Origin: Alphaproteobacteria bacterium
GTDB taxonomy: Bacteria > Pseudomonadota > Alphaproteobacteria > UBA6615
Length of the DNA: 60,278 bases
Direction: 5' to 3'
Assembly (NCBI GenBank): GCA_009694135.1
Contig: SHVS01000014.1
Span: forward strand, 1-60,278
Shown here: one piece after another, positions 38,729-47,999 of the stretch
Numbering within the stretch: the first letter of the stretch is position 1
Layout: every line of letters begins with the position of its first letter
Made by a program: the position numbers and the translations under genes
The notes under the pieces: generated by a model
Seen by the model: the letters and a program-made list of their open reading frames with translations, nothing else
Databases searched by the model: none
Told to the model about the DNA's origin: nothing

Positions 38729-41256
38729 ACGCTTCCTGGTCGCTCGCGCTTCGCCTCGCACGGCGCGAATTGCGCGGCGGGATCGCGGGCTTTCGCATTT
38801 TCCTCGCCTGCCTGGCGCTCGGGGTGGCGGCGATCGCCGGCGTCGGATCGCTGTCGCAGGCGCTTTTGACCGGCCTCGCTGCCGATGGCCGTGCCGTGCT
38901 CGGCGGCGACGTTTCGCTGCGCCTGGTGCAGCGCCCGGCGAGCGAGACCGAGCGCGCGCATCTGCAAAACTCCGGCGCGCTGTCCGAGGTCGTGACCCTG
39001 CGCGCCATGGCGCGCAGCGCCGATGCAGCCAAGCAAAATCTGGTCGAGCTCAAGGCGGTCGATGGCGCCTATCCGCTGGCCGGCGCCCTGCTCACCGATC
39101 CGCAACTGTCGCCGACGCAGTTGTTTGAACGGCGCGATGGCGTCTGGGGCGCGGCGGTCGAGGCCGGCCTGCTGGACCGCCTGGCTTTGAAAATCGGCGA
39201 CCGGCTGCGGCTTGGCGATGCGGAGCTTGCCGTCCGCGCCGTGGTCGCGGCCGAGCCCGATCGCGCCGATGGCAACGCCGGCTACGGGCTGGGGCCGCGG
39301 CTGATGATCGGCCTTGCCGCTCTGCCCGACACCGGCCTGATCCAGCCCGGCAGCCAGGCCGTTTGGCAGTACCGGCTGCAACTGCCGCAAGGCGTCGGCA
39401 GCAAGACCTGGATCGCCGCGCTCAACCAAGCCTTCCCGGATGCCGGCTGGCGCGCGCGCGACGTCGGCGACGCGGCGCCCGGACTGAAGCAATTCATCGA
39501 CCGCGCGACGCTGTTCCTGACGCTGGTCGGGTTGACCGCGCTTCTGGTCGGCGGCGTCGGCGTCGGCAATGCAGTGCAGGCCTATCTTGGCGGCAAGACG
39601 GCGGTGATCGCCACGCTCAAATGCCTCGGCGCGCCAACGACGCTGGTCGTGCGCGTCTATCTGCTGCAAATTTTGGCGCTGAGCGCGCTGGGGATTGCCA
39701 TCGGACTTATCTTCGGCGCGGTCGCGCCCTTTGCCGCCGCCGCTTTTATCGGCGACCGATTGCCGGTCGATGCGCGCTTCGCGCTTTATCCCAAGCCGCT
39801 CGTGCTCGCGGCGGCGTTCGGATTTCTGACCGCGCTCACCTTCTCTCTTTGGCCGGTGGCGCGCGCCGGCGAGCTGCCGGCGGCCACGCTGTTCCGCAGC
39901 CTGGTGGCGCCAGCCGATGCCCGGCCGCGGCTCGGTTATATCTTGGCGACGGGGGCCGCGGCTTGGGCCTTGGCGGCGCTGGCGATTCTATCCGCCGAGG
40001 AAAAGCTGTTCGCGCTTTGGTTTGTGCTCGGCACCATCGCGGCGCTGCTTTTGTTTCGCGGCGCGGGGACAGTGGTGATGCGCGCGGCGCGCCGCTTGCG
40101 CGGCGTGCGCCGGCCGGGTCTGCGCCTGGCGCTTGCCAATCTGCACCGGCCAGGCGCGGTCACGCCCTCGGTCGTGCTCTCGCTCGGCCTTGGCCTCACT
40201 TTGCTGGTCGCGATCGCGACCATCGAGGGCAATATGCGCCGCGAGGTCACGCAGGTGCTCAGCCAAGCCGCGCCGAGCCTGTTCCTGCTCGACATCCAGC
40301 CGGATCAGCTCGAACCATTCCGCCAACTGGCGCAGGGCTTCGCGGGCGTCACCCGCGTGGAGACGGTGCCGATGCTGCGCGGGCGCATTGCCTCGGTGAA
40401 CCGGGTCGATGCCGACACCGCGCCGGCGCGGCCCGAAGGGCAATGGGCACTGCGTGGCGATCGCGGCATCACCTGGTCGGTCGCGCCGCCAGCGAACAGC
40501 ACGCTGGTGGCCGGCGCGTGGTGGCCGGCCGATTACCGGGGCGAGCCGCTGATCAGCCTCGATGCCGGAGTTGCCGGCGTGCTTGGCCTGAAAATCGGTG
40601 ACCGCTTGGGGGTCAATGTTCTGGGCCGCATGGTCGAAGGCCGCATCACCAGCCTGCGGCGGATCGATTGGGGCACGCTCGCGATCAATTTCGTGATCGT
40701 GTTTTCGCCCGGCGTACTCGACAACGCGCCGCAAACCAACCTGGCCACGGTCTATGCCCGGCCCGAGGTCGAACTCGCGCTGGAGCACGCCATCGTAGAA
40801 CGCTTTCCCAATGTCAGCACGATCCGCGTGAAAGAGGCGCTCGATGCGCTCAACAAGATCGTCGCCGATATCGGCTTGGCCGTCAGGCTCGTTGCGGCGG
40901 TCGCATTGGCCGCCGGTGTTCTGGTCTTGACCGGCGCGATCGCCGCCGGGCACAGCCGCCGTGTCTATGACGCGGTCATGCTCAAGGTCCTGGGCGCGCG
41001 GCGGCGCAACGTGCTGGCCAGTTTCCTGATCGAATACGGGCTGCTCGGATTCGTGACCGCGGCCATTTCCGGGTTGCTTGGCACGGCGGCCGCGAGCAGT
41101 GTGCTCGAATGGGCGATGAAGCTCGATTGGGTGTTCTTGCCGGGGGTGGCGGCCACGACCGCGATCGGCGCGACGCTCTTGACCCTCGGTCTCGGTTTCC
41201 TTGGCACTTGGCGGGCGCTCGGCCAAAAACCGGCGCCGTTGCTGCGCAATGATTAG
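38725..41256 (+). CDS. ybbP: FtsX-type ABC permease, YbbP-like
   Basis: The 843-residue protein has ten predicted membrane segments: one N-terminal, a group around 275-420 and one at the C-terminus, with two large periplasmic domains. It matches the size of YbbP. With the ATPase it may handle a lipid or lipoprotein together with the TesA hydrolase; its substrate is not known. It shows no lesions, in contrast to the ABC pair at 27.5-29.4 kb. Confidence 0.9.
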   Translation: MNASWSLALRLARRELRGGIAGFRIFLACLALGVAAIAGVGSLSQALLTGLAADGRAVLGGDVSLRLVQRPASETERAHLQNSGALSEVVTLRAMARSADAAKQNLVELKAVDGAYPLAGALLTDPQLSPTQLFERRDGVWGAAVEAGLLDRLALKIGDRLRLGDAELAVRAVVAAEPDRADGNAGYGLGPRLMIGLAALPDTGLIQPGSQAVWQYRLQLPQGVGSKTWIAALNQAFPDAGWRARDVGDAAPGLKQFIDRATLFLTLVGLTALLVGGVGVGNAVQAYLGGKTAVIATLKCLGAPTTLVVRVYLLQILALSALGIAIGLIFGAVAPFAAAAFIGDRLPVDARFALYPKPLVLAAAFGFLTALTFSLWPVARAGELPAATLFRSLVAPADARPRLGYILATGAAAWALAALAILSAEEKLFALWFVLGTIAALLLFRGAGTVVMRAARRLRGVRRPGLRLALANLHRPGAVTPSVVLSLGLGLTLLVAIATIEGNMRREVTQVLSQAAPSLFLLDIQPDQLEPFRQLAQGFAGVTRVETVPMLRGRIASVNRVDADTAPARPEGQWALRGDRGITWSVAPPANSTLVAGAWWPADYRGEPLISLDAGVAGVLGLKIGDRLGVNVLGRMVEGRITSLRRIDWGTLAINFVIVFSPGVLDNAPQTNLATVYARPEVELALEHAIVERFPNVSTIRVKEALDALNKIVADIGLAVRLVAAVALAAGVLVLTGAIAAGHSRRVYDAVMLKVLGARRRNVLASFLIEYGLLGFVTAAISGLLGTAAASSVLEWAMKLDWVFLPGVAATTAIGATLLTLGLGFLGTWRALGQKPAPLLRND

Positions 41257-41833
41257 CCGCTTCGGTCTCATCGGCGCCCTGCTCTGCGCCTTCGCCAACC
41301 CCGCCGCGGCGGCGATGGGGCGCTATGTCATCGACCCGGAGCATTTCACCATCGCCTTCATGGCGAGCCACCTCGGCTACGAGCGGACGCTCGGCCAGTT
41401 TCTCAAGGGCACGGGTGGCTTCGAACTCGACGACGAGGCTGAAACACTGGCCAATATCCGGGTCGAGATCGACGCCGACAGCGTATTCACCAACCACGCC
41501 GAACGCGACCGCCATCTGCGCAGCGCCGATTTCCTCGCCGCGCGCGAGTTCCCCAAGATCACCTTCACCGGCACCAGCTTCGAGAAATCCGGGATCAACC
41601 GGGTGCGCATCACCGGCGAGTTGACCCTGCTCGGGCGCAAGCGGCCGCTGGTGCTGGAGGCGACGCTCAACAAGCTCGCCAACTACCCGATTGATCACCG
41701 CCGAAGGACCGTCGGGGTATCGGCGCGCGCGAAACTCAAGCGCAGCGATTTCGGTATGACCTATGGGACCGATAACGGTTTGGTCGGCGACGAGATCGAG
41801 CTGATCTTCGAATTCGAGGCCAATCTGCGGTAA
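41249..41833 (+). CDS. YceI family protein
   Basis: The 194-residue protein has a signal peptide (NPAAAA, about residue 20) and the lipocalin-like YceI barrel: YVIDPEHFTIAFMASHLGY at the start, then alternating strands with FTGTSFEKSG and GELTLLGRKRPLVL. YceI proteins bind polyprenoid-type lipids. The ATG lies inside the last codons of the permease gene (8-base overlap), so the gene is part of the ybb operon. Confidence 0.9.
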   Translation: MISRFGLIGALLCAFANPAAAAMGRYVIDPEHFTIAFMASHLGYERTLGQFLKGTGGFELDDEAETLANIRVEIDADSVFTNHAERDRHLRSADFLAAREFPKITFTGTSFEKSGINRVRITGELTLLGRKRPLVLEATLNKLANYPIDHRRRTVGVSARAKLKRSDFGMTYGTDNGLVGDEIELIFEFEANLR

Positions 41834-41901
41834 CAGGGAGTTGAATACCGGCGGATCCCGGCCCATATTGATTGTGGACTCCAGCTACGGAAGGGCTAAC
41901 C

Positions 41902-42615
41902 ATGGCACCGCAATTCGAACATAAAGTGGCCTACGGCCAAACCCAAGCGGCCGAAATCGATCTCGGCCTGCGCGCGCATATGCTGCGCGTCTACAACTAC
42001 ATGGTGGCCGCGCTGGCCCTGTCCGGCGGTGCGGCGCTCATCGGGTCGCAACCGGCGTTCGCGCATGCGATTTTGGGTACGCCCCTCGCCTGGGTAGTCA
42101 TGTTCGCGCCTCTGGTGCTTGTGTTTTTCCTCAGCGCCCGGGTGCACGCGATGAGCTTTGCCGCCGCACAGGCGACCTTTTGGGTCTATGCCGTGCTGAG
42201 CGGGCTGTCGCTTTCTTACGTCTTTCTGGTGTATGCGACAGGCGATATCGCTCGCATGTTCTTTGTCACCGCCGGCACTTTCGCGGGCGTAAGCCTGTGG
42301 GGCTACACCACCAGCCGCGACCTGACCGGCTTCGGTTCCTTCCTGTTCATGGGGTTGATTGGCGTCATCATCGCCTCGGTGGTGAACATCTTTATCGGCT
42401 CGTCGATGATGAACTTCGTGGTGTCGGCCTTGGGCGTGCTGATCTTCACCGGCCTGACCGCCTACGACACCCAGAAGATCAAGGAAATGTACATCGCGGG
42501 CGACGCGACTGAGACCGCCGGCAAGAAGGCGATCATGAGCGCACTGGTGCTCTACCTCGACTTCATCAATCTGTTCATCATGCTGTTGCGCCTGTTCGGT
42601 AATAGCCGCAATTAA
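41902..42615 (+). CDS. Bax inhibitor-1/YccA family membrane protein
   Basis: The 237-residue protein has seven membrane segments and the family end-motif FTGLTAYDTQKIKEMY, followed by a short cytoplasmic tail. Bacterial members include YccA, which restrains the protease FtsH, and pH-sensitive calcium leak channels. The ATG follows GGAAGGG. It ends before a strong hairpin and has its own start region. Confidence 0.92.
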   Translation: MAPQFEHKVAYGQTQAAEIDLGLRAHMLRVYNYMVAALALSGGAALIGSQPAFAHAILGTPLAWVVMFAPLVLVFFLSARVHAMSFAAAQATFWVYAVLSGLSLSYVFLVYATGDIARMFFVTAGTFAGVSLWGYTTSRDLTGFGSFLFMGLIGVIIASVVNIFIGSSMMNFVVSALGVLIFTGLTAYDTQKIKEMYIAGDATETAGKKAIMSALVLYLDFINLFIMLLRLFGNSRN

Positions 42616-42638
42616 CTGCGCTCATAGCCCGCTACCAA

Positions 42639-42674
42639 AAAACGCCCGGAAAGCAACCGCTTTCCAGGCGTTTT
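42639..42674. terminator. Bidirectional intrinsic terminator
   Basis: AAAACGCC-C-GGAAAGC pairs with GCTTTCC-A-GGCGTTTT around an AACC loop; only one position is mismatched. A-run on the left and T-run on the right make it usable in both directions, but all nearby genes are on the plus strand, so it ends the Bax-inhibitor transcript. Confidence 0.85.
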
Positions 42675-42825
42675 GCTGTCCGCCTGGCACGCGCTCCCAT
42701 GGTAAAAATACCGCGCTATTCACGGGTCCTTTACGGCGACCTGCGACCTTCGGCGGGCGTCAGAAGAAGGCGCTGCGCATCCTATTCCGTGGCGCCGCCA
42801 ATAAATAAATCGAGGTAAGCCGGGA

Positions 42826-43992
42826 ATGCTGCCACGCTCCAAGGTCTCCATCGAGGAACTGGTCGCGCTGGCGCAATCCAAACGGATCGAGCAGCGCGAC
42901 AAGCTGTTCGAAAACATCGCCGAGCTGTTTCTTGAAGATCATGCGAAGCTCAGCGACCGGGAGCGGGCGCTGATGCGCAGCATTCTCGAACGTCTGCTGC
43001 ACGACGTTGAGATGCAGATTCGTCATGCGCTCTCTGCCCGCATTTCCGAACTGCCGGACGCGCCGATCGAGTTGGTCAATCTTTTGGCCAATGATGATAT
43101 CTCCATCGCCCAACCGATCTTGCGCCGCAGCAAGGCGCTGCGCGACCCCGACTTGATCGAGATCGTCCGCCTGCGCGGCCGCGAGCATTGCCTCGCCGTT
43201 TCCATGCGTGCCGGGCTGGGCCCGGATGTGACCGATGCGCTAGTGTCGACCGGCGACCAGGACGTTATCCTGCGCCTTTTGGAGAACACGGACGCCGAGT
43301 TGTCGCGTCGAGCGACCGAGTATCTGGTAGCGGAGTCGGCGCGCGTCCGTCGGTTCCGCGAACCGCTCGTGCGCCGCGACGACCTCCCGCCCGATCTCGC
43401 GGCTCGCATGTATTGGTGGGTTTCGGCTGCCCTGCGCCAATATCTGCTCAAGACGATCGCCGCCAGCGAGCTCGACATCGACGATCTGGTCGAGGATACG
43501 ACCAAGGGGCTGACGGATGCCGCCGCGCCGCAGGACCCGAGCATCGACCAGACCGCACTCGAACTGGTCGAGCGTTTGGCGGAACGCTCCGAGCTGTCGC
43601 CCGTGCTCCTGATCCGCTTCTTGCGTTCGGGCCGGGTCAGTGCGTTTATTGCCGGCTTGTCGCGTGCGGCCCGAATCGGGACATCCGCTGTGAGCAAAGT
43701 TTTGTATGACGAAGGCGGCGAGAGCTTGGCGATTTTGTGCAAAGCGACCGGTTGGTCGCGTTCGAATTATGGCGAGGCCTTTTTGTTGAGCCGACGCTTC
43801 TGCGAGCAATCCGTGGTGCCGCCCGCCGTGCTCGATGCGAGCCTGCGCTTCTTCGACGAATTGGCGGAAAAGACGGCCACCTCGATGCTGCGCGTCTGGC
43901 GGCGCGATCAAAGCTTTCTGGCGGCTATCGACGGCCTCAAAAGCGCTGGGGACGCTTCGCCGCAACCGCTGCCTACGGCCAAGCGCGCTTAA
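42826..43992 (+). CDS. DUF2336 domain-containing protein
   Basis: The 388-residue protein begins with an alpha-helical repeat-like region and the DUF2336 pattern (RALMRSILERLLHDVEMQIRHALSARISELPDAP), seen almost only in alphaproteobacteria. It is cytoplasmic, acidic and helical. Its function is unknown; the PAS histidine kinase 69 bases downstream on the same strand suggests a signalling role. The reading frame and start (ATG after AAGCCGGGA) are clear. Confidence 0.85.
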   Translation: MLPRSKVSIEELVALAQSKRIEQRDKLFENIAELFLEDHAKLSDRERALMRSILERLLHDVEMQIRHALSARISELPDAPIELVNLLANDDISIAQPILRRSKALRDPDLIEIVRLRGREHCLAVSMRAGLGPDVTDALVSTGDQDVILRLLENTDAELSRRATEYLVAESARVRRFREPLVRRDDLPPDLAARMYWWVSAALRQYLLKTIAASELDIDDLVEDTTKGLTDAAAPQDPSIDQTALELVERLAERSELSPVLLIRFLRSGRVSAFIAGLSRAARIGTSAVSKVLYDEGGESLAILCKATGWSRSNYGEAFLLSRRFCEQSVVPPAVLDASLRFFDELAEKTATSMLRVWRRDQSFLAAIDGLKSAGDASPQPLPTAKRA

Positions 43993-44061
43993 GGTGGAAT
44001 AATACCGACCGCGCGCAAGAAGGTTCGGCCAACGACTGAGACTGAGGCCCCGTCGCGCGGC

Positions 44062-45609
44062 ATGGCGAACGTAGCGGGTGCGCCCGTACGCACGGCGGAC
44101 GCGGCGCCGATTGAACCCAACGCTCGGCCGACGGCGGTATTCGACCCTAGCGGAACGCTGATTTATCAAGACGCCAATTTTGCCCGCCTCTTTTCCACGG
44201 CCGGCGGACAGCAGACCTTGACAATGCTTGCCGCCGATCTACGCCGCGCGGGAACGGTGTCCGGAGAAGCCGCGAGCCGCAGCCTCCCGCTGCATTTGAC
44301 CGGCGCAAGGCTGCGCGCGGAGATATTCGCGCTGCCGCGCGAGAGCGGGTTCACCGGCTTTGCTGTGTATGTGACCGATCAGATGGACGAGGCGACCCAG
44401 CTTCGCCAGCTGCACGTCGAGCGCACCTACCTCTATGACCTGCTGAGTTCCTGCTCCGATTGGGTTTGGACGGTTGATGTCGCCGGGCGCCTGACCCATT
44501 TGACCGGCGCGCTGACGCGCTTGCTCGGGCGGCCGACGTCGCGCCTGACGGGCGGTCGCTTTGCCGACTTCGCCTCGTTTTCAACCGAGGGCGTCGTAGA
44601 TTTGACCGACCTGCCTGCCTTCAAGCGTCGCACCGGATTTCGCGACTGCGAAATCGTCCTGCAAACCGCGCAGGGCGGCGAACTGCGCCAACGCATCGCC
44701 GGCGTGCCGCAATTCGACGGCTTGAGCGGTGCGTTTCTTGGGTTCTGCGGCACTGGCATCGACATGTCGCATGAGGCCGAAATCGAGGCTGCGCTGTCCG
44801 AATCGCGCGTCAAGCTCGAGACCGCGATGCTTGAGCTGCGGCAAAAGAACGTCGCGCTGCAACACGCCCTGGCCGCGTCGGAAGCGGCCAATCTGGCCAA
44901 GGCGGGCTTCCTTGCCGGCATGAGTCACGAATTGCGCACACCGTTGAACACCGTGATCGGCTATGCCGAAGCGCTGACCAGCGGCGTGATTCAGCCCAGT
45001 TCAGAGCAGCACAAGCGCATCACCGGCGATATCGCGAGCTCCGGTCGTTTGTTGCTGCGGTTGATCAACGATGTTTTGGAGATGGCGAGCCTCGACAACG
45101 ACAAGGTCAAGGTCACTCCCGTCCCGACCGAGCTCAAGAGTATCATTGCCGAGGCGCGCGCGGCTGCGCTGTCAAGCGTGGCTGAAAAGCGGCTCGACAT
45201 CAGCGCGGTCGAGGCGCCGGGGGGAATCCGCGTCATGGTCGACCGCGTCCGGGCGACGCAGATCTTTATCAACCTATTCAATAACGCGGCCAAATACACG
45301 CCGCCGGGAGCCATGATCGGCGTGAACGTCGGCGAGCCGCAGGATGGCATGATCGAGATCACCGTCTGGGACTCGGGGCCCGGCATTCCCGCCGACAAGC
45401 GCGATCAGATCTTCGCCGCCTTCACTCGGCTGACGGTGGACAGCTATCAGAGCTCAGCCGGCGGCGTCGGACTCGGTCTGACCATTTCGCGCCGGCTGGC
45501 GGCGCTGATGGGCGGCTGGCTCGACTTGCACGAACGCCATGGTGGCGGCTGCGAGTTTGTCGTGCGCCTGCCGCTGGCGCCGGGCGAGACCGACAAACGA
45601 AGCGCCTGA
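44062..45609 (+). CDS. PAS-domain sensor histidine kinase
   Basis: The 515-residue kinase has no membrane segments, so it is cytoplasmic. Two PAS-like regions (about 25-110 and 125-240) are followed by the dimerisation helix with MSHELRTPLNTVIGYAE (phospho-acceptor H289), and an ATPase domain with NLFNNAAKYTPPG, WDSGPGIP and GGVGLGLTISRRL. No response regulator is adjacent, so it is an orphan. Organisation resembles the PleC/DivJ-type kinases of alphaproteobacteria, but the match is only general. Confidence 0.88.
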   Translation: MANVAGAPVRTADAAPIEPNARPTAVFDPSGTLIYQDANFARLFSTAGGQQTLTMLAADLRRAGTVSGEAASRSLPLHLTGARLRAEIFALPRESGFTGFAVYVTDQMDEATQLRQLHVERTYLYDLLSSCSDWVWTVDVAGRLTHLTGALTRLLGRPTSRLTGGRFADFASFSTEGVVDLTDLPAFKRRTGFRDCEIVLQTAQGGELRQRIAGVPQFDGLSGAFLGFCGTGIDMSHEAEIEAALSESRVKLETAMLELRQKNVALQHALAASEAANLAKAGFLAGMSHELRTPLNTVIGYAEALTSGVIQPSSEQHKRITGDIASSGRLLLRLINDVLEMASLDNDKVKVTPVPTELKSIIAEARAAALSSVAEKRLDISAVEAPGGIRVMVDRVRATQIFINLFNNAAKYTPPGAMIGVNVGEPQDGMIEITVWDSGPGIPADKRDQIFAAFTRLTVDSYQSSAGGVGLGLTISRRLAALMGGWLDLHERHGGGCEFVVRLPLAPGETDKRSA

Positions 45610-45688
45610 TTCCGCTCTAAAGGTGGCGCTTCGCGGCGCCGCTCGCTAAATCAGGGCGACCGGCACGGCGCCGGCGACGAGCGGATCG

Positions 45689-47152
45689 ATGGACCTCGCG
45701 CGCAATCACGATCTGATCATTCACGGCAGCACGGTGTACGACGGCAGCGGGGCCACGGGGCAACGCGTTGACGTCGCTGTTGCCGATGGGCGCATTGCCG
45801 CCATCGGCAATTGCGCCGGCATGCGCGCGACCGAAACGATCGACGCCGCTGGCCTTGCCCTGGCGCCGGGATTCATCGACAGCCATGCACATGACGATCG
45901 CGCGCTGCTCGAACGCTCGGGCCTGGAGCCGAAGCTCTCCCAAGGCGTGACCACGGTCATTACCGGCAATTGCGGCTTGTCGCTGGCCCCTTTGCAGCTT
46001 GCCGACGAGCCGCCGCCGCCGCTCGATCTGCTCGGCAGCAAGGAATGGTTCCGCTTCGCGAGCTTCGCCACCTATGCGGATGCCGTGGATGCCGCGCAGC
46101 CGCTGTGCAACGCTGCCGCGCTCATCGGCCACACGACGCTCAGGCTCGCCGCCATGCCGCGCGTCGATCGCGCCGCCGATGCGAGCGAGATCGGCACCAT
46201 GCGCCAAACGCTCGCGCGCTCCCTGGCCGAAGGCGCCTTCGGCTTTTCGACCGGCCTCGCATACACGCCGGCCAAGGAAGCCCCGGCCAGCGAAGTCGAG
46301 GCGCTGCTGCAGTGCGTCGCGGCGGCGGGCGGGGTCTATGCCACGCATTTGCGCAGCGAAGGCGACGGCATAGAGGCCGCGCTCGACGAAGCATTTACGA
46401 GCAGTGGCCAGGCCGGGGTTCCGCTCGTCGTCTCGCATCACAAATGCGCCGGGCGCGCCAATTGGGGCCGCAGCACGCGCACGCTCGCACGCATCAAGGA
46501 CGCGCAGACGCGGCAATCCATCGGGCTCGATGCCTATCCCTACACCGCCAGCTCGACCTCTCTCGACGAAGGCATGGCCGAGCGCTCGCCGCGCACCATT
46601 GTCACCTGGTCCGCGCCACATCCCGATGCAGCCGGACGCGATCTGGCGAAAATCGCCGCCGGGTGGAAACTGAGCGCGCGCGAAGCGGCCATTCGGCTAA
46701 TGCCCGGCGGCGCTGTGTATTTTATCATGGACGAGTCCGACGTGCGCCGTATCCTGTCCTTCCCCGACACAATGATCGGCTCCGACGGGTTGCCGCATGA
46801 CACGCATCCGCATCCGCGCCTCTATGGAACTTTCGCGCGCGTGCTTGGCCATTATGCGCGCGAGGTCGGGCTATTCCCGCTGGCTGAAGCCGTGCGGCGC
46901 ATGACCTCCCTGCCCGCGATGCGTTTCGGGCTTGCGGATCGCGGCCGGATTGCCGCCGGCTTCGCCGCCGATCTGGTGTTGTTCGATCCGCAGGAAATCG
47001 ATGCGCGCGCCAGTTTCGAAGAGCCGCGCCAATTCGCCGCCGGCGTTAAGTTGGTTGCGGTCAACGGCCGCATCGCCTGGCGCGCGGGCGCCGCGACGGG
47101 CGCGCGCGCCGGCCGCCTGCTGCGGCGCCCTGCCCTTCGTGCGGCGGCTTGA
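45689..47152 (+). CDS. N-acyl-D-amino-acid deacylase (D-aminoacylase-like amidohydrolase)
   Basis: The 487-residue metal-dependent amidohydrolase has the first metal site DSHAHDD (about 67-73), GNCGLS (about 93-98; the Cys binds zinc in D-aminoacylase), the later SHHKCAG and the catalytic Asp in GSDGLPHDTHPHPR. It would free D-amino acids from N-acylated forms; the natural substrate is not known. An aldolase-family gene follows after three bases. Confidence 0.87.
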   Translation: MDLARNHDLIIHGSTVYDGSGATGQRVDVAVADGRIAAIGNCAGMRATETIDAAGLALAPGFIDSHAHDDRALLERSGLEPKLSQGVTTVITGNCGLSLAPLQLADEPPPPLDLLGSKEWFRFASFATYADAVDAAQPLCNAAALIGHTTLRLAAMPRVDRAADASEIGTMRQTLARSLAEGAFGFSTGLAYTPAKEAPASEVEALLQCVAAAGGVYATHLRSEGDGIEAALDEAFTSSGQAGVPLVVSHHKCAGRANWGRSTRTLARIKDAQTRQSIGLDAYPYTASSTSLDEGMAERSPRTIVTWSAPHPDAAGRDLAKIAAGWKLSAREAAIRLMPGGAVYFIMDESDVRRILSFPDTMIGSDGLPHDTHPHPRLYGTFARVLGHYAREVGLFPLAEAVRRMTSLPAMRFGLADRGRIAAGFAADLVLFDPQEIDARASFEEPRQFAAGVKLVAVNGRIAWRAGAATGARAGRLLRRPALRAAA

Positions 47153-47155
47153 GCG

Positions 47156-47932
47156 ATGTCGCGTCCCACCCATATCGCTCTGCGACGCGGCATTGTCACG
47201 CTGTGCCGTAACATGCGTGCGCTCGGACTCAATCACGGCATGGCTGGCAATGTCAGCGCCCGCGTCGCCGGCGGATTTCTGATCACGCCCTCGGCGCGCG
47301 CCTATGAGTCGATGCAGCCGGAAGACATCGTGCTGATGGACAATTCCGGGCGCTACGAAGGAAGCCTGTTGCCGTCGAGCGAGTGGCGCATGCACGCCGC
47401 GATTCTGCGCGCGCGCAAAGATGCCGAGGCCGTGGTCCATGTCCATTCGCCCTATGCCACGGCGCTCTCCTGCCTCAGGCTGCCGATCCCATCGTTCCAC
47501 TACATGGTGGCCAAGGCGGGCGGGACCAACATCCGCTGCTCGGCCTATGCTCCCTTCGGCTCGGACGAGCTGGCGCGCACGATGCTGGTCGCGCTCAAGG
47601 GACGGCGTGCCTGCCTGCTCGCCAACCATGGCATGATTTGCTTCGGTCCCGACCTCGATCACGCGCTGCTGCTGGCAACCGAGGTCGAGGCGCTGGCGAT
47701 GCAATATTGGCTCGCGCGCTGCGCCGGAAGGCCGGTTTTGCTCTCGGCTGCCGACATGCAACTCGTGCTGGCGCGCTTCAGCGCCTATGGCAAGGCGCCG
47801 CAGGAGCTGCCCGAGGGCTTCGTCAATCCGCTCGCCCCGCCGCAGCGCCGTGCAGCGCCAGCGTCGAAGCGCGACGCCACCCGCCGCCGCCGCGCGCCGG
47901 TCAACGCCCGCCCGCGCCCCAAGCGGCGCTGA
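47156..47932 (+). CDS. Class II aldolase/adducin family protein
   Basis: The 258-residue protein has the zinc-binding VHVHSPYA (two His, about 92-99), NHG (about 155-157) and the conserved Glu (EWRMHAA) of fuculose-1-phosphate aldolase-like enzymes. It would cleave or epimerise a phosphorylated sugar or act on an aldehyde adduct. The last ~35 residues are a lysine/arginine-rich tail (RRRRAPVNARPRPKRR) not found in the core family, possibly for nucleic-acid or membrane contact. Confidence 0.85.
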   Translation: MSRPTHIALRRGIVTLCRNMRALGLNHGMAGNVSARVAGGFLITPSARAYESMQPEDIVLMDNSGRYEGSLLPSSEWRMHAAILRARKDAEAVVHVHSPYATALSCLRLPIPSFHYMVAKAGGTNIRCSAYAPFGSDELARTMLVALKGRRACLLANHGMICFGPDLDHALLLATEVEALAMQYWLARCAGRPVLLSAADMQLVLARFSAYGKAPQELPEGFVNPLAPPQRRAAPASKRDATRRRRAPVNARPRPKRR

Positions 47933-47999
47933 GCCTTCCGCCATGCGCCGACTGCCGCTATGATTGCGAGCGAAGGCAACCGGCGAGAACAAAAACATC

